Position numbers and translations under genes: made by a program
Assembly: GCF_007752935.1 (NCBI RefSeq)
Contig: NZ_CP036319.1
Span: 1,674,001 to 1,738,000, forward strand
Source of the DNA: Crateriforma conspicua
GTDB lineage: Bacteria > Planctomycetota > Planctomycetia > Pirellulales > Pirellulaceae
DNA length: 64,000 bases
Reading direction: 5' to 3'
In this document: positions 8,575 to 19,607 of the stretch, piece after piece
How the letters are laid out: every line of letters starts with the position of its first letter
How positions within the stretch are numbered: position 1 is the stretch's first letter
The notes under the pieces: generated by a model
The model's database searches: none
What the model was told of the DNA's origin: nothing
What the model saw: the letters and a program-made list of their open reading frames with translations, nothing else

Positions 8575-9255
8575 CTAGAGCGATTTGATGCGGACGTTTC
8601 GGAATTTGACCGCATCGCCGTGGCCGGCAAAACCAAAGTGACCCTCCACACGATCCTTGCCGGGGTGCGGTCGGTCGGCCAAGTATTCATCGATCTTCGA
8701 CAGATCCGTGTTCAGGATTTCTTGGCCGTTCAAGACGACACGAATGGTGGATCCGATCACCGTCACCTCTTGTTCGTTCCACTGACCGACCGGTTTCAAT
8801 GCACCACGTTTGGCTGCCGCCATGCCATAGGCGCTGCCGTGAAATTGTCGATCGTCCAAGTTGGCATAATCGGGATGCGTGTTGTCCAGCACCTGCAGTT
8901 CACACATGCCGACGTAGGCGGGATCACCCTTGCCCGGAAAACGAATGGCCAGACCATTGTTTCCCCGTGGCGGTAATTGGAATTCCAATCGGACCACAAA
9001 GTCCCCGTACACTTCCTTGGTGTACAGGTTTCCGCCGTGCTTGGCTTTGCACTGGATCGCCCCGTCGACCACCTCGTAACCGTCAACCGCGCCGGTCCAA
9101 CCGTCCAAGGACTGGCCGTCAAAAAGGGTGACGAATCCATCTTCGCTGGTCGCATCGGCGACAGACGCAGGCTGATCGCCCCGAGCGGATACGTTGATCG
9201 TCAGCGACAACAACAAACAAGCAAAGACAACGTGGACGCCAAGTTGGTTTTTCAT
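8575..9255 (-). CDS. secreted DUF1080 (3-keto-disaccharide hydrolase-like) protein
   Basis: From ATG 9255 the protein has a signal peptide (MKNQLGVHVVFACLLLSLTINVSA) and one concanavalin-like DUF1080 domain: GFVTLFDGQSLDGWTG at the start, a central GDFVVRLEFQLPPRGNNGLAIR motif, and the end GHFGFAGHGDAVKFRNVRIKSL. This family is expanded in planctomycetes and is linked to glycan breakdown, with some members shown to act on 3-keto sugars. The frame is open to 9396, but that extension lacks signal features. No sugar-utilisation genes lie next to it. Confidence 0.88.
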   Translation of the reverse strand: MKNQLGVHVVFACLLLSLTINVSARGDQPASVADATSEDGFVTLFDGQSLDGWTGAVDGYEVVDGAIQCKAKHGGNLYTKEVYGDFVVRLEFQLPPRGNNGLAIRFPGKGDPAYVGMCELQVLDNTHPDYANLDDRQFHGSAYGMAAAKRGALKPVGQWNEQEVTVIGSTIRVVLNGQEILNTDLSKIDEYLADRPHPGKDRVEGHFGFAGHGDAVKFRNVRIKSL

Positions 9256-9461
9256 GCTGATTCGGGGGCCAAAGTGTTTGGACGGATTGCTTCGGGCGCG
9301 GTTCAAAAGACGCGATTCCAACATCGGTGAATCGCACCACGCCGGTCCACCAGGATAACACAGGCGTATCCAAACATAAGCGATGAAGATGGCCACCCGA
9401 TCGGTCGGTCACCGCTAGTCCGCACGTGTGCCCACTGACGATGTACGTCGCTTGCCAAACG

Positions 9462-10664
9462 TCATTCCGTTTCCCAGCGAATGGCCAACAATCGCGCCAG
9501 CATCAAGAAACCAAAGGTGCATGCCAACAAAACCACCAACTGTGGGGCAAGCGTGGATACCGGCAAGTCGCGCCAAAAAACTTTGTCGAAACCGTCCAAG
9601 GCCCATGCATTGAAGGTCCACAACCCGGCCTGACGCAATGAATCGCTCATCACGTAACGCGGCACCATCGAACCGCCCAGCGCACTCATCGTCAAAATCA
9701 AGATGACCGACAACCCATTCAGCTGGCCTCTGGAACGACACAGTGTTGCCAAGGCCAAACCGAAGGCAGCGGCCGCGGCGGAGGTCACACAAGTCATGAC
9801 GATGAACCCGTCCAGGTGATGCCAAAGGTCGACGCCGAAGACGATCATTGCCCAGACAAACATCACGCTGACTTGGACCATTCCCAGCATCGTTTGATAG
9901 AACCACTTGCCCAGCAACAATTGGTCCATCGACAAACGCGTGCTTAGCAGGCGATCGAGCGTTTGGTTTTCCTTCTCTTCCAGCATCGCACCGCCGGCGC
10001 CCGCGGCACCGAACAGCAAAAACATCACCGCAATGCCCGCCGCGTACATGCTGACGACCGGATTGGATTTTCCTGATTTCATCACGTCCACGACTTGGAC
10101 GTCGGCCATGGCGGCGGCCGGCTTGGCGTTGACGTCACTGACCCACGTCGTGCTTTGTTCGTCGCTTCCATCCGCATCGCCACCGGACGCGGAGGCAGGA
10201 CCCACGGCTGATGCGGCCATCACGGACATGCCGGATGATCCGGCCGCGTGGATCATCAGCGTTCGAGTCACCAAGGCGGTGACAACTTGTGGTGCCACTT
10301 GATCCGAGGTGTCGGCCAACAAATCCGCACGGATCTCGGCGTCGGTTCCGGTCAGGACGATCGCGATCGTCACGCTGCCGCCTCGTACCAAGTCTTGCGC
10401 ATCCTGTCGGGTTAGAACTTGATCGTCTTGTTGCATCAAGCGAATTCCCGGACTTTCGCGGATCTCCGATGCAATGGCTTGACTTGTCGCAGATTCGACT
10501 TCATCGACCACCACGGCCTTGATTCGTGGCGTGGTGCCCATGCCGCGTCCGAAAATTACGGCGAAGATGCTGAAGAATGCGATTGGCACGATGAACGTCA
10601 TCACCAGTTCCACACGATTGTGGACCAGTCGACGAAAACCGGTTTGGATGACCGTCCAAATCAT
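9462..10664 (-). CDS. ABC-2 type transporter permease
   Basis: A 400-aa permease of the ABC-2/drug-exporter class: one N-terminal helix (residues about 22-43), a long extracytoplasmic insert (roughly 50-215) rich in Asp/Ser, then five helices including AGIAVMFLLFGAAGAGGAMLEEKENQTLDRLL, a hallmark of this family (EE...T.drLl). It pairs with the ATPase gene 9 bases upstream to form an exporter. The substrate cannot be told from sequence; such pairs export drugs, polysaccharide or Na+. The last residues (LARLLAIRWETE) end in a final membrane segment. Confidence 0.9.
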   Translation of the reverse strand: MIWTVIQTGFRRLVHNRVELVMTFIVPIAFFSIFAVIFGRGMGTTPRIKAVVVDEVESATSQAIASEIRESPGIRLMQQDDQVLTRQDAQDLVRGGSVTIAIVLTGTDAEIRADLLADTSDQVAPQVVTALVTRTLMIHAAGSSGMSVMAASAVGPASASGGDADGSDEQSTTWVSDVNAKPAAAMADVQVVDVMKSGKSNPVVSMYAAGIAVMFLLFGAAGAGGAMLEEKENQTLDRLLSTRLSMDQLLLGKWFYQTMLGMVQVSVMFVWAMIVFGVDLWHHLDGFIVMTCVTSAAAAAFGLALATLCRSRGQLNGLSVILILTMSALGGSMVPRYVMSDSLRQAGLWTFNAWALDGFDKVFWRDLPVSTLAPQLVVLLACTFGFLMLARLLAIRWETE

Positions 10665-10673
10665 GGCCGCGTG

Positions 10674-11627
10674 TCAGTCTCGCAAATCGTGTCCGGTCAG
10701 ATGCAAAAAAACGTCGTGCAGAGTGGGCGCTTGGACTTCGACGTCGTGAATCGCAAAGCCTTGTTGTCTTGCGGATTCAAGAACACCGGGCAATTCACGG
10801 CCGACATCATCAATCTTTGCGGTCAATGTTGCGAATCGGCGTGCACCGGCGGTCACCGTTTCCCGTTGATGCTGCGGTCCGCTTCCCGGCGTCCGGCGGT
10901 GCGGCTGTGGCGGTGAGTGTGACGTCTGATCCACACGCAGACGAACCAAACGCTGGGGCCCGACGGTTTGGGCCACCAGCTGATCAAAATTGCCTTCGGC
11001 GACGACGCGGCCCTGGTCGACGATCACGATCTTGTCGCTTTGCGACTGGGCTTCGTCCAAGTGATGGGTCGTCAGCAAAATTGACGTCCCGGCCGCATTC
11101 AAATCGTTCAGCATTGAAAAAATTCGATGACGACTCTGCGGATCCACGCCCACGGTCGGTTCGTCCAGCAGGATCAGGTGCGGCCGATGCAACACACCGC
11201 ACGCCAGATTGACCCGTCGTTTCATGCCACCGGAAAATCCGGCCACCAATTCGTCGGCGCGACCGTCCAGACCCGTCCAGTGAAGTGCCCAATCAATCCG
11301 GTCGGCCAGTTTGTCACCACGCAGTCCGTGGAATCGACCGAACGTGTAAAAGTTCTGCTTCGCGGATAGATCGCCATACACGGCGATGTCTTGCGGAACC
11401 AATCCGATCCCGTCGCGGACTCCCGCTTCATCGATCGGTCGTCCCGAAAGCGTGATCGACCCCGAATCGGCCCGTGTCCGGCCGGAGATACAGCGGATCG
11501 TGGTGGTTTTGCCCGCGCCATTGGGGCCCAAAAGTGCCACTCGCCGGCCTTCGCCCATGGTAAACGTCACCCCGTCGACCGCACGGGTCGAACCGAACGA
11601 CTTTCGCAGGTCTTGGATCTGTAGCAA
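10674..11627 (-). CDS. ABC transporter ATP-binding protein
   Basis: A 317-aa nucleotide-binding subunit with Walker A ([10 protein letters not shown], residues 34-43), Q-loop, signature ([14 protein letters not shown]), Walker B ([12 protein letters not shown]) and H-loop ([10 protein letters not shown]). It belongs to the DrrA/CcmA-like branch that pairs with ABC-2 permeases. A C-terminal extension of about 90 residues, Pro/His/Arg-rich in the middle ([16 protein letters not shown]), precedes a final domain typical of this branch. It is first in the two-gene operon with the permease and energises export across the inner membrane. Confidence 0.93.
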   Translation of the reverse strand: MLQIQDLRKSFGSTRAVDGVTFTMGEGRRVALLGPNGAGKTTTIRCISGRTRADSGSITLSGRPIDEAGVRDGIGLVPQDIAVYGDLSAKQNFYTFGRFHGLRGDKLADRIDWALHWTGLDGRADELVAGFSGGMKRRVNLACGVLHRPHLILLDEPTVGVDPQSRHRIFSMLNDLNAAGTSILLTTHHLDEAQSQSDKIVIVDQGRVVAEGNFDQLVAQTVGPQRLVRLRVDQTSHSPPQPHRRTPGSGPQHQRETVTAGARRFATLTAKIDDVGRELPGVLESARQQGFAIHDVEVQAPTLHDVFLHLTGHDLRD

Positions 11628-11929
11628 GGCTTTGGGGCTCGGCCGAAAATCAGACGGTCAGGACGGTGTGGACATCAGCGGGACAACTACCGGCAGATCG
11701 TACCGCAAACGCCAGGATGATCGAAACAGCGAACTGCTGGGGGATTCTTTGGTCCCGCGGGCACGCAAAATCGCATTAATGTGGTCCCGATGCCCGTTGT
11801 CGACCCTGGTCGTTGCCGCAGCACGGTCTGGACGCTGCGTCGGGGTATCGTAAAACCTTGGGCACCGACGCACCCGGTACGTCGGCTCGTTTGGACTATT
11901 GGCGATGAAAGCAGGGATCGACCGACGCA
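11628..11929. other. 302-base intergenic region between divergent operons
   Basis: This region separates the leftward ABC exporter and the rightward transhydrogenase and presumably carries both promoters. Short frames are present but none has a ribosome site with a convincing protein. No hairpin with U-tract or RNA gene was found. Confidence 0.5.
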
Positions 11930-13321
<1,392 letters not shown>

Positions 13322-13418
13322 CAGCACGCGGTGATCGTCTCGGTCACGGGGAATCGACCTGGCTGTGAACATGGTCGAATCAAAATCTGTGACCGAGGCG
13401 TCGACATCGAAAGAATTC

Positions 13419-15023
13419 CTATGCGTCGATTTCGACGCGGTTGCCGTGTTCGTCGCGGCAGTCCAGTTCCAAGTGTTCGGGGAACAGACCTTCGCTGCCC
13501 AAGATTTGCACGGTCATCTTGCCGGAATCTTCCATCTCGGTCACTTCGCGACGTTTCTTGTTGTTCAAGTACGCGGCGACTTCGTCGTTGACTCGGACAG
13601 TAACGCGATCGATGTGTTCGTTCTTGACGGCCAAAGCCAACATGCGGATGACTTCGATCGACATGCTTTCGGCGGTTTTGACCAAACCGCGTCCCTGACA
13701 GCACGGGCAATCTTGATAGATCGTTCGCTTCAAGCCCGGACGAATCCGTTGGCGTGTCATTTCGATCAAACCGAATGGGCTGGTACGCAAGATCTTGGTC
13801 CGCGCCTTGTCTTCGGACATCGCGTCACGCAGCGCCCGTTCGACTTTGCGACGATGGCTTTCCTTTCGCATGTCGATGAAGTCGTTGACGATCACACCAC
13901 CAAGGTCACGCAAACGCAATTGGCGAGCGATTTCCTTGGCCGCCGACAAATTCAAGCGGAATGCGTTTTCTTCGGCCGAATCGTTGCCGCGAAAATTGCC
14001 GCTGTTCACGTCGATCGCCACCAACGCTTCGGTGGGATCGATCACGATGCTGCCGCCGTCGGGCAACGGAACCTGCCGCTGGTTGATTTGGACGATTTCC
14101 TCTTCCAGCTTGTACTTGTGGAACAACGGTTCCCGCCCTTCGTACAGGCTCAGCCGATCGGCCACCCGCGGCATCACCATCTTTAGAAAGTCACGCGCTT
14201 GGTCGTAACTTTCCTTTTCATCGATGACGATTTCGTCGATCTCGTCGCTGAAGATATCGCGGATGGTGCGAATGATCAGATCACTTTCGGCGTAAATTTC
14301 GCCGGGATCCTTCTTGTTTTTCACGCGGCGGACGATCGCCTTCCACAGCCGCAACAGGTATTCCAAATCACGTTGCAGCTCCTGTTCTTTGCGTCCCGCG
14401 CCGGCGGTCCGAACGATGAAGCCCAGGCCTTTGGGTGGGTTCAGTGACAACAGGCATCGCTTCAATCGTTTGCGATCGTCTTCGTCTTCGATTTTGCGAC
14501 TGACACCGACGCGGCCGAGCGCGGGCATCAACACCAGATAGCGGCCGGGGATGCTGATATAGGTGCTGAGCGTGGGGCCTTTGGTTCCGATGCCTTCTTT
14601 GATCACTTGGACCAGGACTTCGTCGCCACGTTTGAAGATCTCTTGGATCGGCGGCTTCACTCGCGGGCGACCACCTTTGAAGACTCGTTTGCCGCCACGG
14701 CCCGATTCACGTGCGCGGCGTGCAGACGCTTCGGCCATTTCATCCGATTCCCGCATGATTTCTTCGGGGTCGTAACCGCCTTGGCGAAAGTACTGCGGTT
14801 CGACATCGCTGATGTGCAGAAAGCCGTTGCGGCCGACGCCAAAGTCGACGAAGGCCGCTTGGATACTGGGTTCCAGGTTGACGATTTTGCCCCGATAGAT
14901 GTTGCCCGCAAATGCTTCGACGCTCTTGCGTTCCATGTACAGCTCTTCCAGCCGATTGTCCTTCAAAATGGCAATGCGGCTTTCTTCGGGCTGCAAAACG
15001 TTGATCAACATTTTGGTCGTCAT
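13419..15023 (-). CDS. rng: ribonuclease E/G family protein
   Basis: From ATG 15023 (MTTKMLINV) the protein is 534 aa, about the size of RNase G and of the catalytic half of RNase E. It shows the S1-like domain (AGNIYRGKIVNLEPSIQAAFVDFG with NGFLHISD), the RNase H-like and DNase I-like segments (VAIDVNSGNF), the zinc-link (CPCCQGRG) and the C-terminal catalytic region. It cleaves single-stranded RNA in rRNA processing and mRNA decay. A Gly/Arg-rich insert near residues 75-110 is lineage-specific. The gene precedes the DUF2344 gene region in the opposite order of transcription, which is a conserved association. Confidence 0.92.
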   Translation of the reverse strand: MTTKMLINVLQPEESRIAILKDNRLEELYMERKSVEAFAGNIYRGKIVNLEPSIQAAFVDFGVGRNGFLHISDVEPQYFRQGGYDPEEIMRESDEMAEASARRARESGRGGKRVFKGGRPRVKPPIQEIFKRGDEVLVQVIKEGIGTKGPTLSTYISIPGRYLVLMPALGRVGVSRKIEDEDDRKRLKRCLLSLNPPKGLGFIVRTAGAGRKEQELQRDLEYLLRLWKAIVRRVKNKKDPGEIYAESDLIIRTIRDIFSDEIDEIVIDEKESYDQARDFLKMVMPRVADRLSLYEGREPLFHKYKLEEEIVQINQRQVPLPDGGSIVIDPTEALVAIDVNSGNFRGNDSAEENAFRLNLSAAKEIARQLRLRDLGGVIVNDFIDMRKESHRRKVERALRDAMSEDKARTKILRTSPFGLIEMTRQRIRPGLKRTIYQDCPCCQGRGLVKTAESMSIEVIRMLALAVKNEHIDRVTVRVNDEVAAYLNNKKRREVTEMEDSGKMTVQILGSEGLFPEHLELDCRDEHGNRVEIDA

Positions 15024-15129
15024 CGTTGGTTCACCTCGTTCGGTGTTGGGCCGGCTGGATGTCGGCATTCGTGTTTGATTCAACCGCCAAGGCGAATCGC
15101 CAAAGAAAAACTTTGGGGTCAACGAATGC

Positions 15130-15897
15130 TTACATGGACGCCGACGGTTTCAGTGTTTCATGTTCGGATCCCGGCGGTGATGCCACCGCGTATTGGTCGG
15201 GATCATCGGGTGTAAAGTCTTTGACCAGCACGATTCGCGTGCGGGTGATGGTGGATCCGGCGGGGATCCAGTGTTGGACATTCATCAATTCCAGGACATC
15301 GCCCGGCTTCAGAGCGGCGCCGTCGACGCTGTTCATCGACAAGTGCAAACGCTGTTGGTGTTCGAATTGAGGATCGGGTGCCACGCGGTCGTGCGATTCG
15401 CTGGCATCGCACAACTGCATCACGGGGACTTGTTGGGACAGATCCGCGGTCACGGTTTTCTGTTTCCGTTGGACCGAAACATGAGGCTCGTCTTTCAAAC
15501 GCTGGATCGATGATTCGACCGCCGCCAGATCGGCATCGGCGGGAATCGTGATCACGTAGTCGGCACTCTGCAGACGCGCCTTGCCGAAACCTTCGGGAAG
15601 CCGCGCGACGCTGCGGATCAGCAAACCCGGTTGCCGGTCGCCGGCCAGCACCGCCAACAAATCGGCCGGAGCCGGAGACTCGGTTAATTCAATTTCAACG
15701 ACTTCGTCCAGGCTTTCGATGCCCAACGCCAAAGCCGATGGGAATCCGATCCGCGGCTTGGGGTGAAAGCCCTCGGTCATCGACAGCGGCAAACGCACGC
15801 GGCGGGCCAACCGTTCCCACAAGGTTGCCAAGTCCCGATGGCTGATCCAACGCAGCAAGCCGACTTTGGCGAAACGAATGCGATAGCGGACGCGCAT
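15130..15897 (-). CDS. DUF2344/TIGR03936 radical-SAM-associated protein
   Basis: The N-terminus (RYRIRFAKVGLLRWISHRDL, then SEGFHP-like MTEGFHPKPRIGFPSALALG) is the signature of the TIGR03936/DUF2344 family, which is often fused to or next to a radical-SAM protein and to RNase G. The biochemical role is not established; a link to RNA modification or tRNA is discussed in the literature on this family only indirectly. ATG 15897 overlaps the stop of the PTS enzyme I gene upstream (ATGA), so it is translated as part of that leftward operon. The TTG at 15900 is a less likely start. The C-terminal 90 residues are lineage-specific. Confidence 0.85.
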   Translation of the reverse strand: MRVRYRIRFAKVGLLRWISHRDLATLWERLARRVRLPLSMTEGFHPKPRIGFPSALALGIESLDEVVEIELTESPAPADLLAVLAGDRQPGLLIRSVARLPEGFGKARLQSADYVITIPADADLAAVESSIQRLKDEPHVSVQRKQKTVTADLSQQVPVMQLCDASESHDRVAPDPQFEHQQRLHLSMNSVDGAALKPGDVLELMNVQHWIPAGSTITRTRIVLVKDFTPDDPDQYAVASPPGSEHETLKPSASM

Positions 15898-17645
15898 CAA
15901 CTGACCACCAATTCCGGAACGAGTTCACGCAAACGGCCGATCAAATACAGATCGACGTCCCGCGCCGCTTCGAACGTCATCACGCGTTCGGCGATCGCCT
16001 GGCATTCTTCGATCGACACGCTGCGGATCGCCTTTTTGACCCGCGGCAACGACGACGGCGGGACGCTCAGGTTTCGGATACCCAGTCCCAGCAACAGCAA
16101 CGCCCGCGCAGGGTTGCTGCTCATTTCACCGCACACGGCCAACGGGGTGTCGTTGGCGTTGGCGATTTCGACGCTGCGGCGAATCAGCGACAACACCGAC
16201 GGATCGGTCGACTGATACAGTTCAGCCACGTATTCGTTGCTGCGATCGACGGCCAACGTGTACTGTGCCAGGTCGTTGGTCCCGATGCTAAGAAAGTCGA
16301 CTTCGCGGACAAACCGATCCAGCATCAAAACGGCCGCGGGCACTTCGACCATCATGCCGATTGGAATGTCGCTGCGGAACGGGACGCCGGAAACGGCCAA
16401 GTCTTCGGCGACCGTACTGAGCAGCATTTTGGCTTGCCGCAGTTCTGCCAAAGTCGTGATCAAGGGGAACATCACGCGGACATCGCCGTGGACCGCGGCA
16501 CGAAGAATCGCCCGCAATTGGGGGCGAAACAGGTCCAGGTGACGCAGCGACAAACGGATGCTGCGGAGCCCCAGGAAGGGATTGTTTTCACGATCCACTT
16601 GCGGGTGCCGCCCCATTTTATCGGCCCCCAAATCCAAAGTGCGAATGACGACCGGACGGCCATCCATTTCGCGGATCACTTGGCTGTACGCCTCGTAGTG
16701 ATCCTCTTCGCTGGGTTCTTCGGCACTGGATAGATACAGGAACTCGGTCCGGTACAAACCGATGCCATCGGCCCCGCGTTCCAAACACGACGCGGCCTCG
16801 TGCGGAAATTCAATGTTCGCACTCAAGCGGATTCGGACGCCGTCGGACGTTTCGGCCGGCAGCGACCGCAGTTCCGACAAACGCTGGGCCAAGTCCCGAC
16901 GTTCTTCGTTGCGGCGGCGATAACGAGCGACGGTTTCTTCGTCGGGATCGACGATCAACCGGCCATGGTCGCCGTCGACGATCACCAAGGTTTGGTCGCT
17001 GATCTTGTCCAAGAAAGGTCCGATGCCGACCACCGCGGGCAATTCCAATCCCTTGGCCACGATCGCCGTGTGCCCGCCGGGGCCACCGGTTTCGGTACAG
17101 AAACCCAACACGTGTTGACGATCCAGGCTGGCCGTTTCGCTGGGCGTCAGCATGTGGCACAACACGATGGCCGATTCGCTCAGGTCTTCCAGCGGCCGAC
17201 GCGTTGCCGCACCGAGTTCGGTCAACAGTTGACGTTCGATGTCCAGCACATCTTGCGCTCGTTCGGCCAACAGCGGATTGTCCAGCCGTCGCAGTGCGGT
17301 CGCGTAATTGTGCAGCACGCGACTGACCGCATAGGCGGCACTGTGACGTTGGAAAGCGATCCGCTTGGTCAGTTCAGCGTTCAGCCGCGGATCATGCAGC
17401 ATCTGCAGTTGGGCCGAAAAGATGTCACCGGTTTCTTCACCCGCAACGGCAGCAGTCTGCATTCGATTGGCTTCGATTTGTTTCGAAACCTCTTCAATGG
17501 CCACGCGCAGCCGCATCTGTTCGGCAGCCGCGTCGCTGGCCGCGATATGACAACGCGGGATGCTGTATCCTTCGGCGTTCAGCACCAAGGCTGGTCCGAT
17601 GGCAACACCCGGCGCAACGGGAATTCCTTGCAGCTCGACCATCAT
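15897..17645 (-). CDS. ptsI: phosphoenolpyruvate-protein phosphotransferase (PTS enzyme I)
   Basis: The enzyme takes phosphate from PEP onto its active-site histidine and passes it to HPr. Visible features are the GGPGGHTAIVAKGLELPAVV segment with the catalytic His (residue 192 from ATG 17645), the PEP-binding barrel signature (GIGLYRTEFLYL, RTLDLGADK), and the C-terminal DFLSIGTNDLAQYTLAVDR and CGEMSSNP motifs with the acid-base Cys. No GAF domain is present. I start it at the Met pair MMVELQGIPVAP; the frame extends to 17759. With HPr and PtsN nearby and no sugar permease, it is probably a regulatory PTS. Confidence 0.93.
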   Translation of the reverse strand: MMVELQGIPVAPGVAIGPALVLNAEGYSIPRCHIAASDAAAEQMRLRVAIEEVSKQIEANRMQTAAVAGEETGDIFSAQLQMLHDPRLNAELTKRIAFQRHSAAYAVSRVLHNYATALRRLDNPLLAERAQDVLDIERQLLTELGAATRRPLEDLSESAIVLCHMLTPSETASLDRQHVLGFCTETGGPGGHTAIVAKGLELPAVVGIGPFLDKISDQTLVIVDGDHGRLIVDPDEETVARYRRRNEERRDLAQRLSELRSLPAETSDGVRIRLSANIEFPHEAASCLERGADGIGLYRTEFLYLSSAEEPSEEDHYEAYSQVIREMDGRPVVIRTLDLGADKMGRHPQVDRENNPFLGLRSIRLSLRHLDLFRPQLRAILRAAVHGDVRVMFPLITTLAELRQAKMLLSTVAEDLAVSGVPFRSDIPIGMMVEVPAAVLMLDRFVREVDFLSIGTNDLAQYTLAVDRSNEYVAELYQSTDPSVLSLIRRSVEIANANDTPLAVCGEMSSNPARALLLLGLGIRNLSVPPSSLPRVKKAIRSVSIEECQAIAERVMTFEAARDVDLYLIGRLRELVPELVVS

Positions 17646-18333
17646 CAGTCGACAAGCCGTGACGGGTGCGTGACGTGGTTTTCCGTCGGCGAACACGTTC
17701 ACAACGTTGGTGTCCAAGGGCGATGCAGATCGATGGACCCGCATGTCACCGCCGTTCACCGTGTGAACGATCCGATTCGCACCATCAGCGGCTCATTCCG
17801 TAGGCTCGTTTTGGCTTGTATTGGTTGGTTGTTTGGTTCGGGCCAAGGCCCGGTGTCTTGTTTTGTTGGTGACGGCACCGGTCAGATTGAACCGCGACAA
17901 TGATCAATCGGATCGGGCGTCCTTGTTGGGTCTGTGGGGGCGTGGAATCGGCAAGGAAGTCCAATGTTTCGATTTCTTGCGTCTTTCCAATCACCGCCCC
18001 AATGGCTTTCTGAACGATTGTCGCCTGGACATCAGCCCGCGTCTGGACGTTGATCGGGTATCGGCCGCGAAGCAAGCCAACGTGCCGAATCGATCGCTCC
18101 ACGCGGGACGTCACATTGACGTCGGATCGGAGACTCCCGTGGCCGGCGGCAAAGTGTGAACCGTGACCCGGCTCCGATGCAACGGCTCGTACGGCGATCC
18201 GTTGCCGGGCAAACAGTCGTGGTTCCAGGGTTCGTTCCTAGTGGCTCGGCGTGTGGGCGTTCCGCACGGTCGTTGGTCCGGGACGGTCGTCGGTCCGGCG
18301 TGTGAAGGCTCGGCTTTCCAAGGTTCGACTATT
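17646..18333. other. 688-base region between ptsI and ptsH
   Basis: No well-supported gene lies here. A 109-codon frame on the minus strand at 17785-18114 (listed separately) is the only candidate. The sequence around 18195-18340 has several copies of a GGTCCG/CGGTCG-type word (GGTTCCAGGGTTCG, CGGTCGTTGGTCCGG, ACGGTCGTCGGTCCGG, CAAGGTTCG), which looks like a simple diverged repeat. No terminator with a U-tract is evident, so ptsH and ptsI may be separate transcription units. Confidence 0.4.
17785..18114 (-). CDS. possible small hypothetical protein between ptsH and ptsI
   Basis: This 109-aa frame has a plausible globular N-terminal part (RYPINVQTRADVQATIVQKAIGAVIG) but a polar, low-complexity C-terminus (QQNKTPGLGPNQTTNQYKPKR). 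It lies on the same strand as the flanking PTS genes and fills their gap. No family is recognised and no strong ribosome site is seen, so it may be a chance frame. Confidence 0.3.
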   Translation of the reverse strand: MTSRVERSIRHVGLLRGRYPINVQTRADVQATIVQKAIGAVIGKTQEIETLDFLADSTPPQTQQGRPIRLIIVAVQSDRCRHQQNKTPGLGPNQTTNQYKPKRAYGMSR

Positions 18334-18648
18334 TCAAGGTTCGGCGGGATGTTCAGCGTCCTGCAACTGCTTCATTTCTTCGAAGCCGTTTTCGAACAGG
18401 GCACTGATCTCTTGGATCGCCGCATCGGCATCGTCGCCTTGTGCCGAAATCGACAACTCGGTGCCCTGGGTGGCGCCCAGGGTCAACAGCGACAAGATGC
18501 TTTTACAGTCCACCAATTCACCCGACTTGCCGATCAAGATGTTGCACGTGTACTTGTTGGCCGCACGAACAATCATGTCGGCCGGACGAGCGTGCAAACC
18601 TTGCGGATTGACGACGGTGACGGTCCGCTCCAAAGGGCTGGTACTCAT
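18334..18648 (-). CDS. ptsH: PTS phosphocarrier protein HPr
   Basis: HPr accepts phosphate from enzyme I and donates it to EIIA. The active-site motif is NPQGLHARPAD with His-19, and the region around Ser-50 (CKSILSLLTLGA) matches the regulatory serine site of Gram-positive-like HPrs (KS-I--LM-L), suggesting possible HPr-kinase control. It is 104 aa, slightly long because of N- and C-terminal tails. It begins at the stop of the upstream PtsN-like gene (one-base overlap, ATG/TAA region at 18648), so the two are one operon. Confidence 0.93.
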   Translation of the reverse strand: MSTSPLERTVTVVNPQGLHARPADMIVRAANKYTCNILIGKSGELVDCKSILSLLTLGATQGTELSISAQGDDADAAIQEISALFENGFEEMKQLQDAEHPAEP

Positions 18649-19127
18649 TAGCCTGCGGCAAATTGATTGTCGTCTGCTTCTTGCAGCAGTTGCTGGATGT
18701 CTTCGGCAGTCTTGCTTTGCTTCAGGAAACGACAGAAGGTTTCGTCACGCAATTGCCGAGAGATGTTCTCCAAGGCACGCAAGTGATCGCCGGGGCGTTC
18801 GGGCGGGCTGATCAGCAAAAAGAAAAGTTGAACGGGTTCGCCGTCCAGTGAATCAAAATCGACACCGCCGGGGCTGACGCCGACGGTTCCGACCAGCTTT
18901 TGCACGCTGGGGTGTTTGGTGTGCGGGACGGCAACGCCACGGCCGATGCCGGTGCTGCCCAATTCTTCGCGTTTCATGATCGCGGCGATGATGTCGTCGC
19001 GTTGGTCGGCGTCGATTTCGCCGGCCTCTTGCAGCGATTGAACCAATTCCTCGATGACGGTTTGCTTGGTTTCGCTGGCCAACTCCGCGCGGATCGCGGA
19101 TGTCTTGATAAAGTCAGAGAACTTCAT
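18648..19127 (-). CDS. ptsN: PTS EIIA component, PtsN/fructose type
   Basis: A 159-aa EIIA domain of the mannitol/fructose/nitrogen class. The active site is GRGVAVPHTKH with His-69, preceded by MKREELGSTGIG, both diagnostic. It takes phosphate from HPr. With no EIIB/EIIC sugar permease in the neighbourhood, it probably has a regulatory role like PtsN (nitrogen/potassium metabolism), though the partner is unknown. It sits between the HPF gene (upstream) and HPr (downstream), an arrangement like the rpoN-hpf-ptsN clusters of Proteobacteria. Confidence 0.9.
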   Translation of the reverse strand: MKFSDFIKTSAIRAELASETKQTVIEELVQSLQEAGEIDADQRDDIIAAIMKREELGSTGIGRGVAVPHTKHPSVQKLVGTVGVSPGGVDFDSLDGEPVQLFFLLISPPERPGDHLRALENISRQLRDETFCRFLKQSKTAEDIQQLLQEADDNQFAAG

Positions 19128-19262
19128 GGAAAGCGGGTTCCTTTATGGAAGGTGAATCACGGCAGCGGATCGCAGGGCGGCGGTCGACCAGGGGTGACCG
19201 ACGCGACTGAAAAATTGAAGGTTGGCACCGTCGCACCACAGGGACGGGACGGGGCCGGACGA

Positions 19263-19607
19263 TCAGTCTTCCGCTGCGGTGGAAGGGTTTTCGATGTGTT
19301 TGTGTCCGGTGGCTCGATGACCGGTGCGTTTGTCTTTCAGTTTCCTCAGCTGCTGTTCCACCTTGGGGATCACCAAATCCAATGCCGCCAAGACGTTGCT
19401 GGCTTCGGCGGTTGCCACGCAGTCGTCAGCTTGTTCGACCGAGGCACGGATTTCGACAGCGGGCTTGTCCAGGTTGACCAGTTCGACGGTCACCTCGATC
19501 GCGCTGACACGGTCGTAAAGTCGACGCAGGCGGCCGGCCTTTTCTTCGATCAATTCCTGATCGCCCGGCTGAAGACTCCCGTGACGTGCCGATACGCTGA
19601 TTTGCAT
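19263..19607 (-). CDS. hpf: ribosome hibernation-promoting factor, short form
   Basis: The protein starts MQISVSARHGSL and has the beta-alpha-beta-beta-beta-alpha HPF/YfiA fold pattern (IEVTVELVNLDKPAVEIRASV, then DLVIPKVEQQLRKLKDKR with the basic C-terminal helix that contacts 16S rRNA). At 114 aa it lacks the long-form dimerisation domain. It inactivates ribosomes in stationary phase. It is the first gene of a leftward set with ptsN and ptsH; the 135-base gap to ptsN could hold a second promoter. Confidence 0.88.
   Translation of the reverse strand: MQISVSARHGSLQPGDQELIEEKAGRLRRLYDRVSAIEVTVELVNLDKPAVEIRASVEQADDCVATAEASNVLAALDLVIPKVEQQLRKLKDKRTGHRATGHKHIENPSTAAED

Noticed and set aside
16800-17903. 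367-aa plus-strand frame
   Set aside because: Antisense to ptsI, with no domain; ptsI is unambiguous.
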